From contig JANFAH010000001.1 in the NCBI GenBank assembly GCA_024663395.1, positions 1,922,001-1,986,000 on the forward strand: DNA of 64,000 nt, read 5' to 3'. Origin of the DNA: Pisolithus tinctorius (Eukaryota > Basidiomycota > Agaricomycetes > Boletales > Pisolithaceae). The notes under the pieces were generated by a model. It was given only the letters and a program-made list of their open reading frames with translations, was not told the origin of the DNA and ran no database searches. The position numbers and the translations under genes were made by a program. Shown here piece by piece: positions 11,800 through 22,949 of this stretch (the first letter of the stretch is position 1; each line of letters begins with the position of its first letter).

Positions 11800-14033
11800 A
11801 CCAGTTTGGTCGCCTCATCCTTGTATTTCTATATGTATAGATTAGTAGGCACATACCCCATACTAGATAATCAAAACTTACTGCCTTTTGGTCCGTAGAC
11901 AATGTGTCATAATATGAGTTGAATTCTTCTAGCGAGCCGCCAATTTGCTTCTGGTAGCGATGCATGCAAAGAGTTCTGGCAGAATATTTCATTAATTAAT
12001 GGTAATGCGTCCTAAAGGTGCTACTTACCTTGCACTTTTGTTTGATGGAGGACGCCATGTCTTCTTCATCACTCCCTTCGGTTGTGGTGCTTGTCCAAGC
12101 CCTGTCTGCATAGACGCTTGTGCTGTGATCGCACTTGCTTCTGTGCCCGGAGTAATTGTTAGCCCAGTTCCATAAAAGCAGACGGTCTACCTGTATTATC
12201 TTCATGTTCTCTGTTGACGCTGTCATTCGATCCAGATGCTGGAGTGACACCTTTGTCTAGCATCGTGTTTTGCTGTGGGGGACTGTTGTCAACAACAGAT
12301 GGTGTGCAGGACACCGATAATCTGCAACGAAGTTAGTAAGCATATAGTAACGAATGTACACTTACAGCGGGTTCTTGATTAAGGATGCTGGAGGAGGTAT
12401 GCTTGCATCGCCCTGGTCAACTGTATTTCCAACTAGCCCGAGAGACATGCCTAAGGAAAATTAGTAGTACCGTAACCTTCCACATGCGCCCTCACCTGGA
12501 GCATGCACGTCCTTGCCTGCGCTTAATGGAGGCATGTCTGATGCCGTGGGTTTGCCTACAAAAAAAAATAGTAGCTTCACAGACCTGTACATGTGCTCTC
12601 GGCTGGAGCGTGCATGTTGTTGCTTGTGCTCAGTGGAGGCACGTCCGACGCTGTGGGCTCGCCTACAAAAAATTAGTAGCGCCAAAATTGTATATATGCA
12701 GTCTTGCCTGGCGCATGAGCATTTTCATTGTTGGGTGTAGGGACGTCCTCATCATTAGTCCAATTGAAGGTAAGCAGCGATGAGTTGGAATGAGTAGTCG
12801 GAGATGGCTCATTCGGCGTGTCGATCTGCGGACTGTCACTAGCACTACCATCGCCCTCAGTCAGCGATTGAGACCCAAGAGGAAGTTTTGGCCGTTTGGG
12901 TGTTGGTGATACCGCGTTCTCTGCTGTTTCAGTCTTCATCTTGCGCTTAGCAAAGCTGGCAACTTTCTCATCTGACCTGTTAGTGAACCAAGTCTGCTTA
13001 AAGGATGAGTAGTGTTTCTTTGCAAGCATATCACTCTTCCAGTGGTCTGCGCATAAGTTGAGTTCTGGAAAAGACCGCGTGATCTCAAGGCGGAATGCCT
13101 TCTTGAGTGTCAACGGCATCGAGGACCAAGTTGTCTGAGCATCGATGAGTCCATATTTACGGAACTCATGCCAGATACTTCGCATTGCCTGGAGGATGTT
13201 AGTGATCCTTGCAGCTGGAAGCGCTTCCCCATTCTTGTCCTCAAGAAACGATGTCTGCGAGTTAGCACCTTGTCCTTCTGGAGTCATGCACCACCTTTTC
13301 CAGTCTTCCTCGGTCCAGCAACGAGTCTTGGCGTAATCTGCATGGTCGAGCTGAGGGGGAGAGTCCGTATTTAAAAGCATCGGGGCACTGATAGGGGGTG
13401 ATTGTAGTGCGCTCTTGATAGCGCCATCTGCTGACATAGTACTTGTATCTGACTTGTCGACGTACAGCCGTGCGACCAATGTATTATATGCATTCCTGTA
13501 ATCGAAGTACCATCATTACTCCGAAGACATCTTTAACTCAACTTACTGCATAGTGTTTCGTTCTACCTTGAGTGAAGCATTCTCAGTTTGAAGTTTGTTG
13601 ATTGCATCTTTAAGGCACTGGATTTCTACCTGCATATATGTGCAGTAAATGTTATTCATTGGGCACAAAAAGTAAGACAATCACTTACGCTTGATGACGT
13701 CTCCGAGATGCCTTGGTTGAACATCGGGGTATTATTGGCCTGAATCTGTAAAAGATGTGATGAGAGTGATTATGTACATGGATCCAGTTGTGCCTGGTAT
13801 GCAGGTCCATGCGACATATGCATATGCTGATTAGCGCCCCATGACGAGGTATTGGATGCTAGACTTGGAGTCTGGCTATTGCTACAGGTAAAATAATTGT
13901 CGCTTGGAGAATTAAACGGGTCTTCTAGGGATCCTGAGCGAAACAGACACGAATTTTGGCCATCTGGAACCAGCGGTGGGAACGACGGACGGGCGGAGGA
14001 CATGGTGGGCAGAGGGAACGATCTGTTTGACAT
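11800..14033 (-). CDS. Transposon accessory protein with coiled coil (Plavaka second gene)
   Basis: Multi-exon gene inside the Plavaka-like element, starting at 14033 with MSNRSFPLPTMSSARPSF. After two or three short exons comes a coiled-coil segment (LKDAINKLQTENASLKVER, about 13515-13640). A long open exon at 12673-13479 contains RCWTEEDWKRWCMTPEGQ, an aromatic region WHEFRKYGLIDAQTTWSSMP, and basic KRKMKTETA and PTPKRPKLPL stretches that could be nuclear localisation signals. Downstream, three similar short coding blocks are repeated (see findings), and further plausible exons run to about 11.8 kb (for example HRYQKQIGGSLEEFNSYY). The exact introns and 3' end are uncertain. Role in transposition is inferred from position; a DNA-binding or TnpA-like partner is one possibility. 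Confidence 0.6.
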
Positions 14034-14103
14034 TGTTTGTCACTTCACGCTAAGATTTCTCTAAGTCCAAATTCCCAGCATATATCCTACTTGCACGTTG
14101 ACA

Positions 14104-14847
14104 ATGTCCAACCCAAGCAACAACGCGACTGTCAAAGTTCTGGAAAACGTTATCGTACTCGAGGTTGAGAATATACTGGAAGGATGGCCAGCATACGTGA
14201 TCAATTTTACTCCAGAAGACACCAGTCCACACGTATGGATCATTACACTGTCTCGTTTGTTGCCTCACTGCTGCTCTACAGAAAATCATCTTACATCTCA
14301 AGAACCCGTCAAAGTCTGTCACGATAGACTCGGACGATGGAAACAGTGATCCTGAAGGTCCTCCAAATGAATATAGTAAGTCGCACACCACGCATATACT
14401 CACCTTTTTGACCGAGACACAGCGAAGTTGACAACTAATCGCAAAGCATGCATTATGGTCCCAAAGCCACGGTAAGTTAGATCACACACACTTTCTCAAG
14501 CTTATGTTTTCAGCAACAATCCGGCACCTTATGAAAGTCCTGAGGAGTCTTCTGACGATGGCGACGAGATATCTTCTGATGATGAGGAGGTCCCCCCTAC
14601 CACCATCAATGCGATCCCAGTCCATCTCTGTGGAGTCCCAAAGGATACCATCCCCATGAAGCGCAAGAACAAATTTGACCCAAACTGGCCCCCTCGTAGG
14701 CCTCGTGCATTCAAGGCGATCTCGCCAAACAGCTCGATCGTGTCATATGAAGCATTCATGACGTTCCCAGCAGCGGTCAAGCATAAGGAAGATACCTGCC
14801 ACGGTCCAGAAGGGGAGAAGGAAAACCAACATGCTGTTAAGAATTGA
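14104..14847 (+). CDS. Small acidic transposon-encoded protein, 201 aa
   Basis: Four exons join in phase with good splice sites: 14104-14232, 14282-14375, 14423-14471 and 14514-14847. The product starts MSNPSNNATVKVLEN, has an acidic centre (SPEESSDDGDEISSDDEE), and ends with a basic-proline stretch (MKRKNKFDPNWPPRRPRA). It is the only gene in the Plavaka-like element on the plus strand and starts about 70 bp from the divergent start of the coiled-coil gene, so the two probably share a promoter region. No domain is recognised. An accessory or regulatory role is inference from location only. Confidence 0.65.
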
Positions 14848-15035
14848 CAGTTTCGGCTGCCCAGTGTCTTTTATTGTATGTAATTAACTGTGGACATACG
14901 CTTCTCTTCTTGCTCGGTGTCGTGTGTAGCTCATGTATTTATATCGTGTGCAATGCAAGTGTATTTTGAACGTTAACATGAAAACTTTACAAAGTCGTAT
15001 GAAGTCTAGCAAAGCAATGTAAGTCATATGTAGGC

Positions 15036-18000
15036 CTACTCATCGTCATTTTCCTCCAAGCCGAAACGCGCAATCTCCATGCCTGTCTTCTCAACTAAGA
15101 AATACCTATCCTCCGTGACTCCATGTACCACAGGACGGTGGGGAACCATTGCAACGACTGACTGAACCGCTGAGATTTTGATAACCTGTAAACTGGCTTC
15201 GCCAAGTTTCGTGCAGGAAGCCAGGACACCATGAGATTGCTCAAGTAGGAAAGGATGGGGATGAGAGTATAGTGTGACAAGAGCGATATCGTCAAACCGG
15301 AAGTGATGTGGGCCGTCAAGATCTTCGTCGTCATCGTCATCGTCAGAGAGGTTGTCTGCGACAACCAGCCTGGCAAAGTATCGCACTTCTGCAATACGGA
15401 TTACACCATTAAGAGTGACCTGTATTGCATCATAAGCAACTGGATGAAAATTGAAAAATCCACGCACCTTCACATTGCGGGCCATGCGAATATCTTCTGG
15501 TGCCTTCTGCAGCTCTTGAAATTCAGATCTGGCAATCTGGCCATTGGGCAACTGAAGGCGTGCCCAACGCCGTACCTTAGGTGTTCGGGGCAGTCTGAGA
15601 TATGCTGCAATGACTCTCGCCTCTTCTCCTCGAAGTATAATTGGTTTTCTGTCACGTTTGGCAAGAAGGACAAAGCCGTTGCGAAGATCAGCAGATGCAC
15701 GTGGGTTTTTATTCTCGGGGGGGTCAAGATGTGGGATCATGGCCTTCAAAGCGTTCACTTGACAGCGCCGGATGCCCTGTTGTGCAAGGTTGGAGAAAGG
15801 ATCAGATGGCTGACGAATCTCTTGGCCAAGATTGCCAATTGTCCTCTCCATGGTCCACTGAGAGGAACAAATCGGCGAGCCAACACGTGCCGCTTCGGAA
15901 GCGAGATGGCAAGTAAGGTGGACACATGGACGGATAATTGGGATGCGGTCAACGCGCCGCTGATAAAATATCTGTTCAAACTCGGGTTCCCATTCATTGA
16001 GGAGTTGACAGGCAAGCCGTAGTTGCACGGGGGTGATACTGTATTGGGACATGATGCGAAGTCCAGCGACAAATTTACAGAAGTTTCTCCAAGGGATTTC
16101 GGGTAACACGTTGTAAAGTAGGGCTGGGCATAAACCATATATCCAGGTGATGTATTCAGTTGCCTTGTACCAGGAGTTCGAGTGCAGACTTGGGTCACGA
16201 GGTGCAACGTCAAACGAACCAGGTAGATACATTTTACATGCAGCAACAGCGCGACCATGGGCTTCCCAAGTAGCATTGTCCTTGAGGACAGCCCAGGTCC
16301 AAGTGCTTCGATTGTCGCTTGTAGCACAGTCAAAGGTGCCACGCCAGAGATCGAGCCAGAGCGCAGCCATGTTTGCACCGCTCAAGTGCATCATTTCGGA
16401 TGAGAAGACTTCCGGAATCCCTTGGATGAGCTCTGGCTGGAGGCCAAGCAAGATACTTGGACCCACAATGCCAGTCTCGAGGCGCCGTCCTTCATACATA
16501 CTCTGCGTCCGCGAACCGAGGAGATATTTTAATTGTTCGGTATACCTCTGTGAATTGCCCGGCCCGATATTGCGAATATCAACGTCGGGATGGTCACATC
16601 CCGCTAAATCGTAGTTATCTGGCTTGAGTAGGACTGGGTAATACTGAGATGCACCGGGTTTACGACGACCTTTCATTGGGCAAAGCATTCGACAACCGTT
16701 TTTTCCTTGATGGCCAACAAAGTTACTTAATGTTAGCAGTCCTGGCCCATCGGCGCATGCAAGAAACAAAAAGAGACGCGAAGTAAAGTTGCGATCTCGT
16801 GAGGCGTCCCAGATACGAAGTCCCTCACGCTGCACGGCAGACAGGTGATGTAAGCCTGGAAAAAGGAACGAGTCGATGATTTTTGGCTTTTTGGGGCCAG
16901 GGATAATCGCGCCTGGAAGGACATGTTTCTTCTTGTAACGGTTGTCGGGGGAAAGCTCTAGGATGATCCATATATAGATCCAACAATCGGATTCTTTGCT
17001 GTCATATAACTGCGCGCCATCGATTGAAATCATAAGAAGGGTGTCGTCTCGCTGGATCCTGTTGTTGGCCACTGCGTCCAGGTAGGAATAGCCACAAAAC
17101 ACGTCATCGTAAGTGTCGACCAGGCCATCATTCTTCTGGAGCTCCTGGAATATCTGTTGAGTTCGTTTGTGCCGGTAGCGCATCTTCTGAGCACTCTCAG
17201 GATGTCGCCAGAGTGACTGAAGTTGTGGTGCGATTGGGATCGTATGGAAAATGGCACGAGGATGCTTGATCCTGCCATTGCTTCTGTGGAGCTTGACTTG
17301 GTCATAGCACGGCTCGGAGCATTCTGGGCATATCTCGAGGTTGGACAGAGGACCTACATATGCGGCGCAAGAGTTGATACACATATGATTGGCTACAGAA
17401 GTGACGCCGCTGAGATTGGCAAGAAGACGTTTCGTTTGGTGGAAGCTTGGGAGCCCTACATCAGGGAAACACTTCTGAATAGCCTGGCGAATCTTCTCAT
17501 ATGTACTTTCAGAAGAGTGTTCTAGGGCGATGAACATGGAAAGCGCAAGTTCGGTGTACCGGTCATCTACTCGGAGGGGTTCTTTAGGCGGGTTGCGAAG
17601 TCGGTCGAGGTCTTCTCCTGTGAGAGCGACGCCATCGTCAAGTGACGCATTTCGGATTGCTTGGATGAAGGCCATACTCCGCTGGAGTTTGGGCAAGCGT
17701 GCCATGTCTGCGAGCTCATCCAGGTTGAGGCCAGACAGAGGGTTGGGGGTCGTTGGAGGTGGTCGGTTGTTGTTGGGTGGATCTGCTCGCTGGTCGTTGT
17801 CAACTGGGTCTGCTGGTGGGCCGATGCCAACTGGAGTTGCTGATTGGTTGTCGTCAGGTGGATCCGCTGGTGGGCCACCGTCAACTGGATCTGCTGACCA
17901 GTCGTCGCTAACTGGATCTGCTGGCCGGCCTTCGTTGGCTGGGTCTACTAGGTAATAATTAATACATTAACATGGCTGCATACCGTTCTCTTGATCCGCA

Positions 18001-18470
18001 AAGCTACGATTGCTGCCAGTGCCCAGATGATCACCAGCATCTAAAGCTGCTGTTTCGCATGGTTGTGATCGTGCTGTTGGGCCATCTCGCTCAGATTTAC
18101 ATTGTACAGTGCGTGGCTGACATACCTTCAGTGGAATCCTCTCTGGGTATCTAGGTAATCCCTGTAACTAGAATAAGTGCTATAAGCCAAGTATCCTTAC
18201 CGGTGATCCACGTGGACGCTTTGCAGCAGCAGTTTCACTGGGAACGTTCCCATCTGCCTGCCTCTTAGAAGAGCTGGTAGACGAACCAGCCGCAGTGTGA
18301 AGAAACTCGCGAAAAGCATTGGATCTCGAAGCCAGCCGTATTGTGTCAATCTCGTCTGCCTCCGCCTCACGCAGGTGGCGGCGCCAGGTATTCAGTGTGT
18401 TAAGTTGGCGGTACGAACCCTTGCAATACTTCCGGCAAACGCACCAGAGTTGAGACGGGTCTGGCGCCAT
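15036..18470 (-). CDS. Plavaka/CACTA-type DDE transposase, 1107 aa
   Basis: Cut-and-paste transposase. Four exons join in phase: 18470-18201, 18161-18126, 18089-17984 and 17947-15036. The first exon encodes a cysteine-rich putative zinc-binding motif, WCVCRKYCKGS followed by NTWRRHLREA, as in other fungal Plavaka proteins. A low-complexity linker with repeated GPPADPV/DDQ units follows (about 17720-17930). The catalytic part has MCINSC and LEICPECSEPC (second zinc knuckle), the first Asp in MISIDGAQLY, then HVLPGAIIPGPKKPK, a second Asp in FLACADGPGL, and the late acidic residue in WTMERTIGNLGQEIRQP. Both later motifs match the Tnp2 family pattern from memory. The C-terminal region is acidic (SDDDDDDEDL) and ends in DDE. 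No stop or frameshift is present, so the protein looks functional. Confidence 0.88.
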
Positions 18471-18711
18471 GGCTGTAGTGTGAGGAGGCCGGTATGACGA
18501 TGTCTTACAGTGGATTTAGCAGCTTGTACACATTGACTGAATCACGTAGCATGGAATGGATTGCATCGTACAGAATAGTGCAATGCGAAGTCGTTGAAAC
18601 GCGATTGAACAATATCAAATGCTATGTGTAACTAGGGACACTGTAGTCACATAGTCACGCATACCAATACATACAAATCATAGTTGCTCCATAGATGGGG
18701 CCAGGTCTAGC

Positions 18712-18731
18712 TAGCTCCGATTTTCACTGGG
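18712..18731 (-). repeat. Right terminal inverted repeat of the Plavaka-like element
   Basis: Exact inverted partner of 11213-11232, followed by the direct repeat CCTGAGG at 18732-18738. Confidence 0.9.
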
Positions 18732-19084
18732 CCTGAGGGCCCAGGGGTCACCGATATCGACGGCATGGGGACACGAAATGAAATGGTGAAACAGCCGAGG
18801 CGACTGCACTACATTCGAAATGAAGTGATCTCCACGCTCCCGCGGGTCGGTCCGGTTATTCAACCGGCCCTGCAAGATTGCGAACGAGACCGCTTTCCGG
18901 ACCTGGACTCGGATCATATAGCGTCCAGGAGTATTCGCCCCAGTGATGTCGATGAACTTTCATAACCACCCCCACAATGGAAATACGAATGTACCAAACC
19001 AATATCGCGATGTTAATCGCTGTCTATTCGGCCATTTCTCGCGGTGCGGTACTTTGCATCGTCCTGAAGCCTGAAGGCAAGCAT

Positions 19085-19100
19085 ATAATAGAGTGGGGAT
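19085..19100 (+). promoter_or_regulatory. Putative TATA element of the A-T-TE gene
   Basis: GCATATAATAG lies about 95 bp upstream of the ATG at 19181. The right end of the Plavaka-like element is only 450 bp upstream of the same start codon, so the transposon borders the promoter. Confidence 0.45.
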
Positions 19101-19180
19101 TCATGGCGATGGATTGAAAGACACGACTCCCCCTTGCACATTCGACACTTCTTCCCTTCGAATTCTCTTTTCATCGCCCA

Positions 19181-22100
19181 ATGGCTCCCGTCGCTGTTGA
19201 TACTACGATCCATGACCTGAAAGCTTCTGTGGCTCGCACCTCTCCTGAGACTTTGCCCGACGTCCTTACCTATGCGACGTTCCAGTATCCTGACCATGAA
19301 TTAGGTTTCGTCACATCTTCCGCACACGATTCCTCCATTCAAACCAAAACTTTCTCCCAATTCGCGCAATATGTTCGTCCTTTGGCTCAGGTTATCCGCT
19401 CTTGGGGGAAACCTATCGGCTCAATCGTCGTCGTTTATTTGTCCGAGCACGAAGAAAGTATGGCAGCGCTCTGGGCTTGCTTGCTGGCAGGCCTTGTCCC
19501 GTGCCTTCAGCCCGTCCTTAGTGCGCAACAATCTCACATGGAGGGGCATATTGCACATATCAAGGGTCTCTTCGGTTCAGCTACCTGGCTGACCAACGAG
19601 ACAGGTGCCGAGAAACTGCTTTCCATCCCTGACCTCGATCTCCACTTGTTCTCTGAGTTGAAGGAGTCCGCTTCTGCTTTGGGCCGCTCTGAGTTCAAAC
19701 CCCACGAACCTAAGGTTGATGACGAGGCTATTCTCTTCTTGAGTTCAGGATCTACCGGTTTTTCGAAAGCCGTCGTCCACACTCACCGTACTATCTTGGC
19801 CGCTTGTCGCGCCAAGGGCGAAAACTATGGTTTGACTTCGGAGACCAAGATTCTGAACTGTGGGTGAACGCCAATATGGTTCCAATAATACAAGCGCTAA
19901 TGTATGTAGGGGTTGGATTCGATCACGTTGCGGGTTCGATCGAAATGCACTTGGCACCTCTGTTGTACGGCGCTTCCCAAGTTCATGTGCACCCCGCTGC
20001 TATCCTCTCCGATCCTCTTCGCTATCTCCGCCTGATAGAAGAAAAGGTTTGCTAATTCTGCTTGGTTTTCCATGCTATTCACTAACGTGCGTTGAACAGT
20101 CTATCGAAATTACATTCGCTCCGAACTTTCTTCTTGCCAAGCTCACACGTGACCTGGAAAAGCGCAACGAATTGTTTGGCAGCTTCAACCTGTCGTCGCT
20201 GAGGCGTATTAACAGCGGTGGTGAAGCTGTTGTCAGCAAGACTGCCCAGGCATTTGCTGCTACCCTTAAGAACCTCGCCAAGGACTCCAACTCGTCCTGC
20301 GTTATCTCTGCCAGTTTTGGTATGACCGAGACCTGGTTAGTGCACGTGCCATTACTCTACGTTTCAATCATTAATTTCATTCCAGTGCCGGTTGCATCTG
20401 CGATCCTATTGACGTCTTGGCAAACCCTCCTGCCCACGAGTTCCTAGAACTCGGTGCCCCTATCCCAGGTTGCGAGATGCGTATCGTTGACCATGAAGAC
20501 GGCGTTACCATTCGCCCTGATGGCGAAAGTGGTGAACTCCAGGTCCGTGGCCCCATGATTTTCGTCCGCTACTACAACGACGCGGAGGCAACCTCCTCTT
20601 GCTTCGTTGAGGGTGGCTGGTATCGCACAGGCGACATCGGTATCATCGAGAACGGAAAAATGCGTCTGAGCGGTCGTATCAAGGACACTATCATCCTACA
20701 CGGTATTTCATACAGTATCCCTGAACTTGAGACCCACCTTCAGACAGTGGAGGGTGTTACGCACTCTTTCCTCACTGCTGCGCCATACCGTGCTCCTGGC
20801 CAGGATACGGAGGGTTTCGTTGTTTTCTACTCTCCCACGTTCAGCCTCGATGAAGAGGATGCTCCCGCTAAACTTTACGCAACACACCGTGCCCTCCGTG
20901 ACGTCTCTGTCAAGATGATCACGCTGTCCCCGCAACAAATTATCCCGATTCCCATCAACCAGATGGAGAAGACCACCCTCGGGAAGGTCTCGAGAGCACG
21001 TCTTATCAAGCAGTTCAAGGAGGACCAGCTCGGTCAGCACATTGCCCGCGCAGAAGAGTTGCTTAGCTTCGCTCGCGGCGCTAGCTTCGTTTCCCCTTGC
21101 ACCGAAACAGAGAAGACTCTGGCTCGTATCTACGCCGACATTTTCAACAACAACATCAGCGACGTCTCTGCCAGTGACAACTTCTTTGAGTTGGGCAGTA
21201 CCTCGATTGATGTCATTAGGTATAATAACTACATGCTCTGGGCTAGGGCCTGATACTAACTCAGGTGCCAGGCTCAAGCGTGAGGGGGAGGCTGCCTTTG
21301 GCCTTCCCGAAATCCCAACTATTCAGATCCTCAAACACCCCGTTCTCTCTAGCCTGGCCAGCTACGTCGATGCCCTGTGCTCCAAGGAAGGTTTCCAAGA
21401 TGAGTACGACCCGATCGTACCCCTTCAGCTTACTGGCAACAGGACCCCGGTCTTCATGGTCCACGCAGGTCTCGGTGAAGTCCTCATCTTTGTCAACTTT
21501 GCGAAGTACTTCCAAAATCAGCGGCCATTCTACGCTCTGCGTGCTCGTGGTTTCGAGCCCGGCCACCCATTCTTTGGGTCTGTGAATGAGATGGTGTCTT
21601 GCTATGCTGCAGCTGTCAAGCGCACCCAGCCCAAGGGTCCCTACGCTATTGCCGGATATTCATACGGTGGTGTTGTCGCCTTTGAAATCGCCAAGCGCTT
21701 GGAAGCGATGGGCGATGAAGTCAAATTTACGGGTGTGATCGACATTCCTCCCCACATTGCCGACCGGATGCGCGAAATTGACTGGACGTCGAGTTTGCTA
21801 CACATGTCGCAATTGCTTGGTCTCGTTACCAATCAAGATGCCATTGACTTGAACAATTCACTGAGACGGCTGTCTCGCAAGGATCAATTCGACCTGATCT
21901 GGAAGTTGTCTCCGCCGGAACGCCTGATCGAGTTGCAGGCGACTCTGGAGAAACTTGGCCACTGGCTCGACATCTCCGGTTCCTTGATTGAGTGTGGCAA
22001 GGAATACAATCCTTCGGGATCAGTCGGTGAGTAGCCCTTTTACATTCGTTCATGTTTCGTCATCATGCCTTATGCACTGTTGAACTATAGAGTCAATTGA

Positions 22101-22296
22101 AGTGTTCTATGCCAATCCTCTCCATGGAAACAAAGATGACTGGCTCAACACCCATCTCAAGCCATGGGCAGGGTTCAGCCGCAGCGAGCCGACATACACG
22201 GACGTCCCTGGATACCACCAGACGCTCATGGATTTCGACTACGTACCACAGTTCCAGAAGATTTTCCGCTCGCGTCTCGAGGCTCGTGGGATCTAA
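19181..22296 (+). CDS. A-T-TE nonribosomal peptide synthetase-like enzyme, atromentin/quinone synthetase type, 948 aa
   Basis: Six exons join in phase: 19181-19859, 19910-20046, 20100-20335, 20386-21219, 21272-22026 and 22091-22296. Residues 1-580 form an adenylation domain with FLSSGSTGFSKAVVHTH (P-loop), WVGFDHVAGS, NSGGEAV, SFGMTETCAGC, WYRTGDIG and a terminal lysine in EKTTLGKVSRAR. A carrier domain follows with DNFFELGSTSIDVIRL (phosphopantetheine serine). The C-terminal thioesterase has nucleophile motif GYSYGG. Length and domain order match basidiomycete atromentin synthetases, which dimerise two arylpyruvates into a terphenylquinone. The exact substrate (4-hydroxyphenylpyruvate, phenylpyruvate or indolepyruvate) cannot be read by eye. 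The usual neighbouring aminotransferase and alcohol dehydrogenase genes are absent from this window. Confidence 0.88.
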
Positions 22297-22940
22297 ATGG
22301 CGTTACAAATGTTCTGGAGGGAATGGGGATTGTTGTTGTACGAGGGGATTCGCGGGGCTACCGTATGATATACTATCATCTCTGGGTTTCTTTTTGCTCA
22401 TGTTGTCGTCAAGGGTTCATCGCATTAGCCTGTGTCTGTTTTGTATGTAAAGTATGTACGACTATCGTTGGATGAGAAATATATGCCAGTGTACGTGCTT
22501 CCATCTTCATTCTACGGCTTCGAGTCGGATGGCACTTGCGAGCTTGTCGAGCTTGAGACCGGGAACCCCTGTACTATGTAGTTGTTCATTAGCAGTTAGC
22601 CTTGGCGTCTCGCTAGTGGGGTGACCGGTGAAAACTTGGTGTCCCAGTCTAAGGAAGCCCAATGATTGTAACGATTCACTCCCCGAAGTCCCGGGAAGAG
22701 CCATCGAATTAATCAAACATCACGTTCGCCTTTACTGCTCTCTTGCTAACGTCGCATTCCTCTGCGCTCGTAGTCTTTCCACAAGTCCTGCATCAAGTAC
22801 TAGATTGCAGCAGCACTGGCGAGTTACTAACTTGTCGTGACTCGTAAGTACCATCACAACAATCGAGACGAGGGTTTGTTTCACTCCTTTCAGTCATGTA
22901 GGTTCTCGACACAACTCAATACTAGTCGCGACCGCAGCAC
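22297..22940. other. Intergenic region, no gene recognised
   Basis: Contains the 3' flank of the A-T-TE gene. No open frame has supporting motifs. Confidence 0.5.
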
Positions 22941-22949
22941 AGACGTATC

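Larger units (their letters stand above)
11213..18731 (-). mobile_element. Plavaka-like (CACTA/CMC superfamily) DNA transposon, complete
   Basis: Both ends carry the same 20-bp inverted terminal sequence, CCCAGTGAAAATCGGAGCTA at 11213-11232 and its reverse complement at 18712-18731. The 7-bp sequence CCTGAGG directly flanks both ends (11206-11212 and 18732-18738). An equally valid reading is a 22-bp inverted repeat starting GGCCC with a 3-bp TGA target duplication, which is the CACTA-like size. The ends read CACTGGG in the other orientation. Inside are a transposase gene (15036-18470, minus), a coiled-coil accessory gene (about 11.8-14.03 kb, minus) and a small acidic gene (14104-14847, plus). 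Identical ends and open reading frames suggest a fairly recent, perhaps active, copy. Confidence 0.88.

Noticed and set aside
12385..12783. 132-codon plus-strand open frame
   Set aside because: Antisense to the repeated exons of the accessory gene; its internal repetition comes from those exons.
15303..16022. 239-codon plus-strand open frame
   Set aside because: It lies opposite the transposase exon and carries no motif; it is a shadow of that exon.
17530..17955. Plus-strand frame rich in Gly, Ser and Thr
   Set aside because: Antisense reading of the repeat-built transposase linker.
1..22296. Secondary-metabolite gene cluster formed by P450 and A-T-TE enzyme
   Set aside because: A housekeeping gene (DcpS), gene-poor DNA and a 7.5 kb transposon separate them, and the expected aminotransferase is missing; co-localisation alone is not enough.
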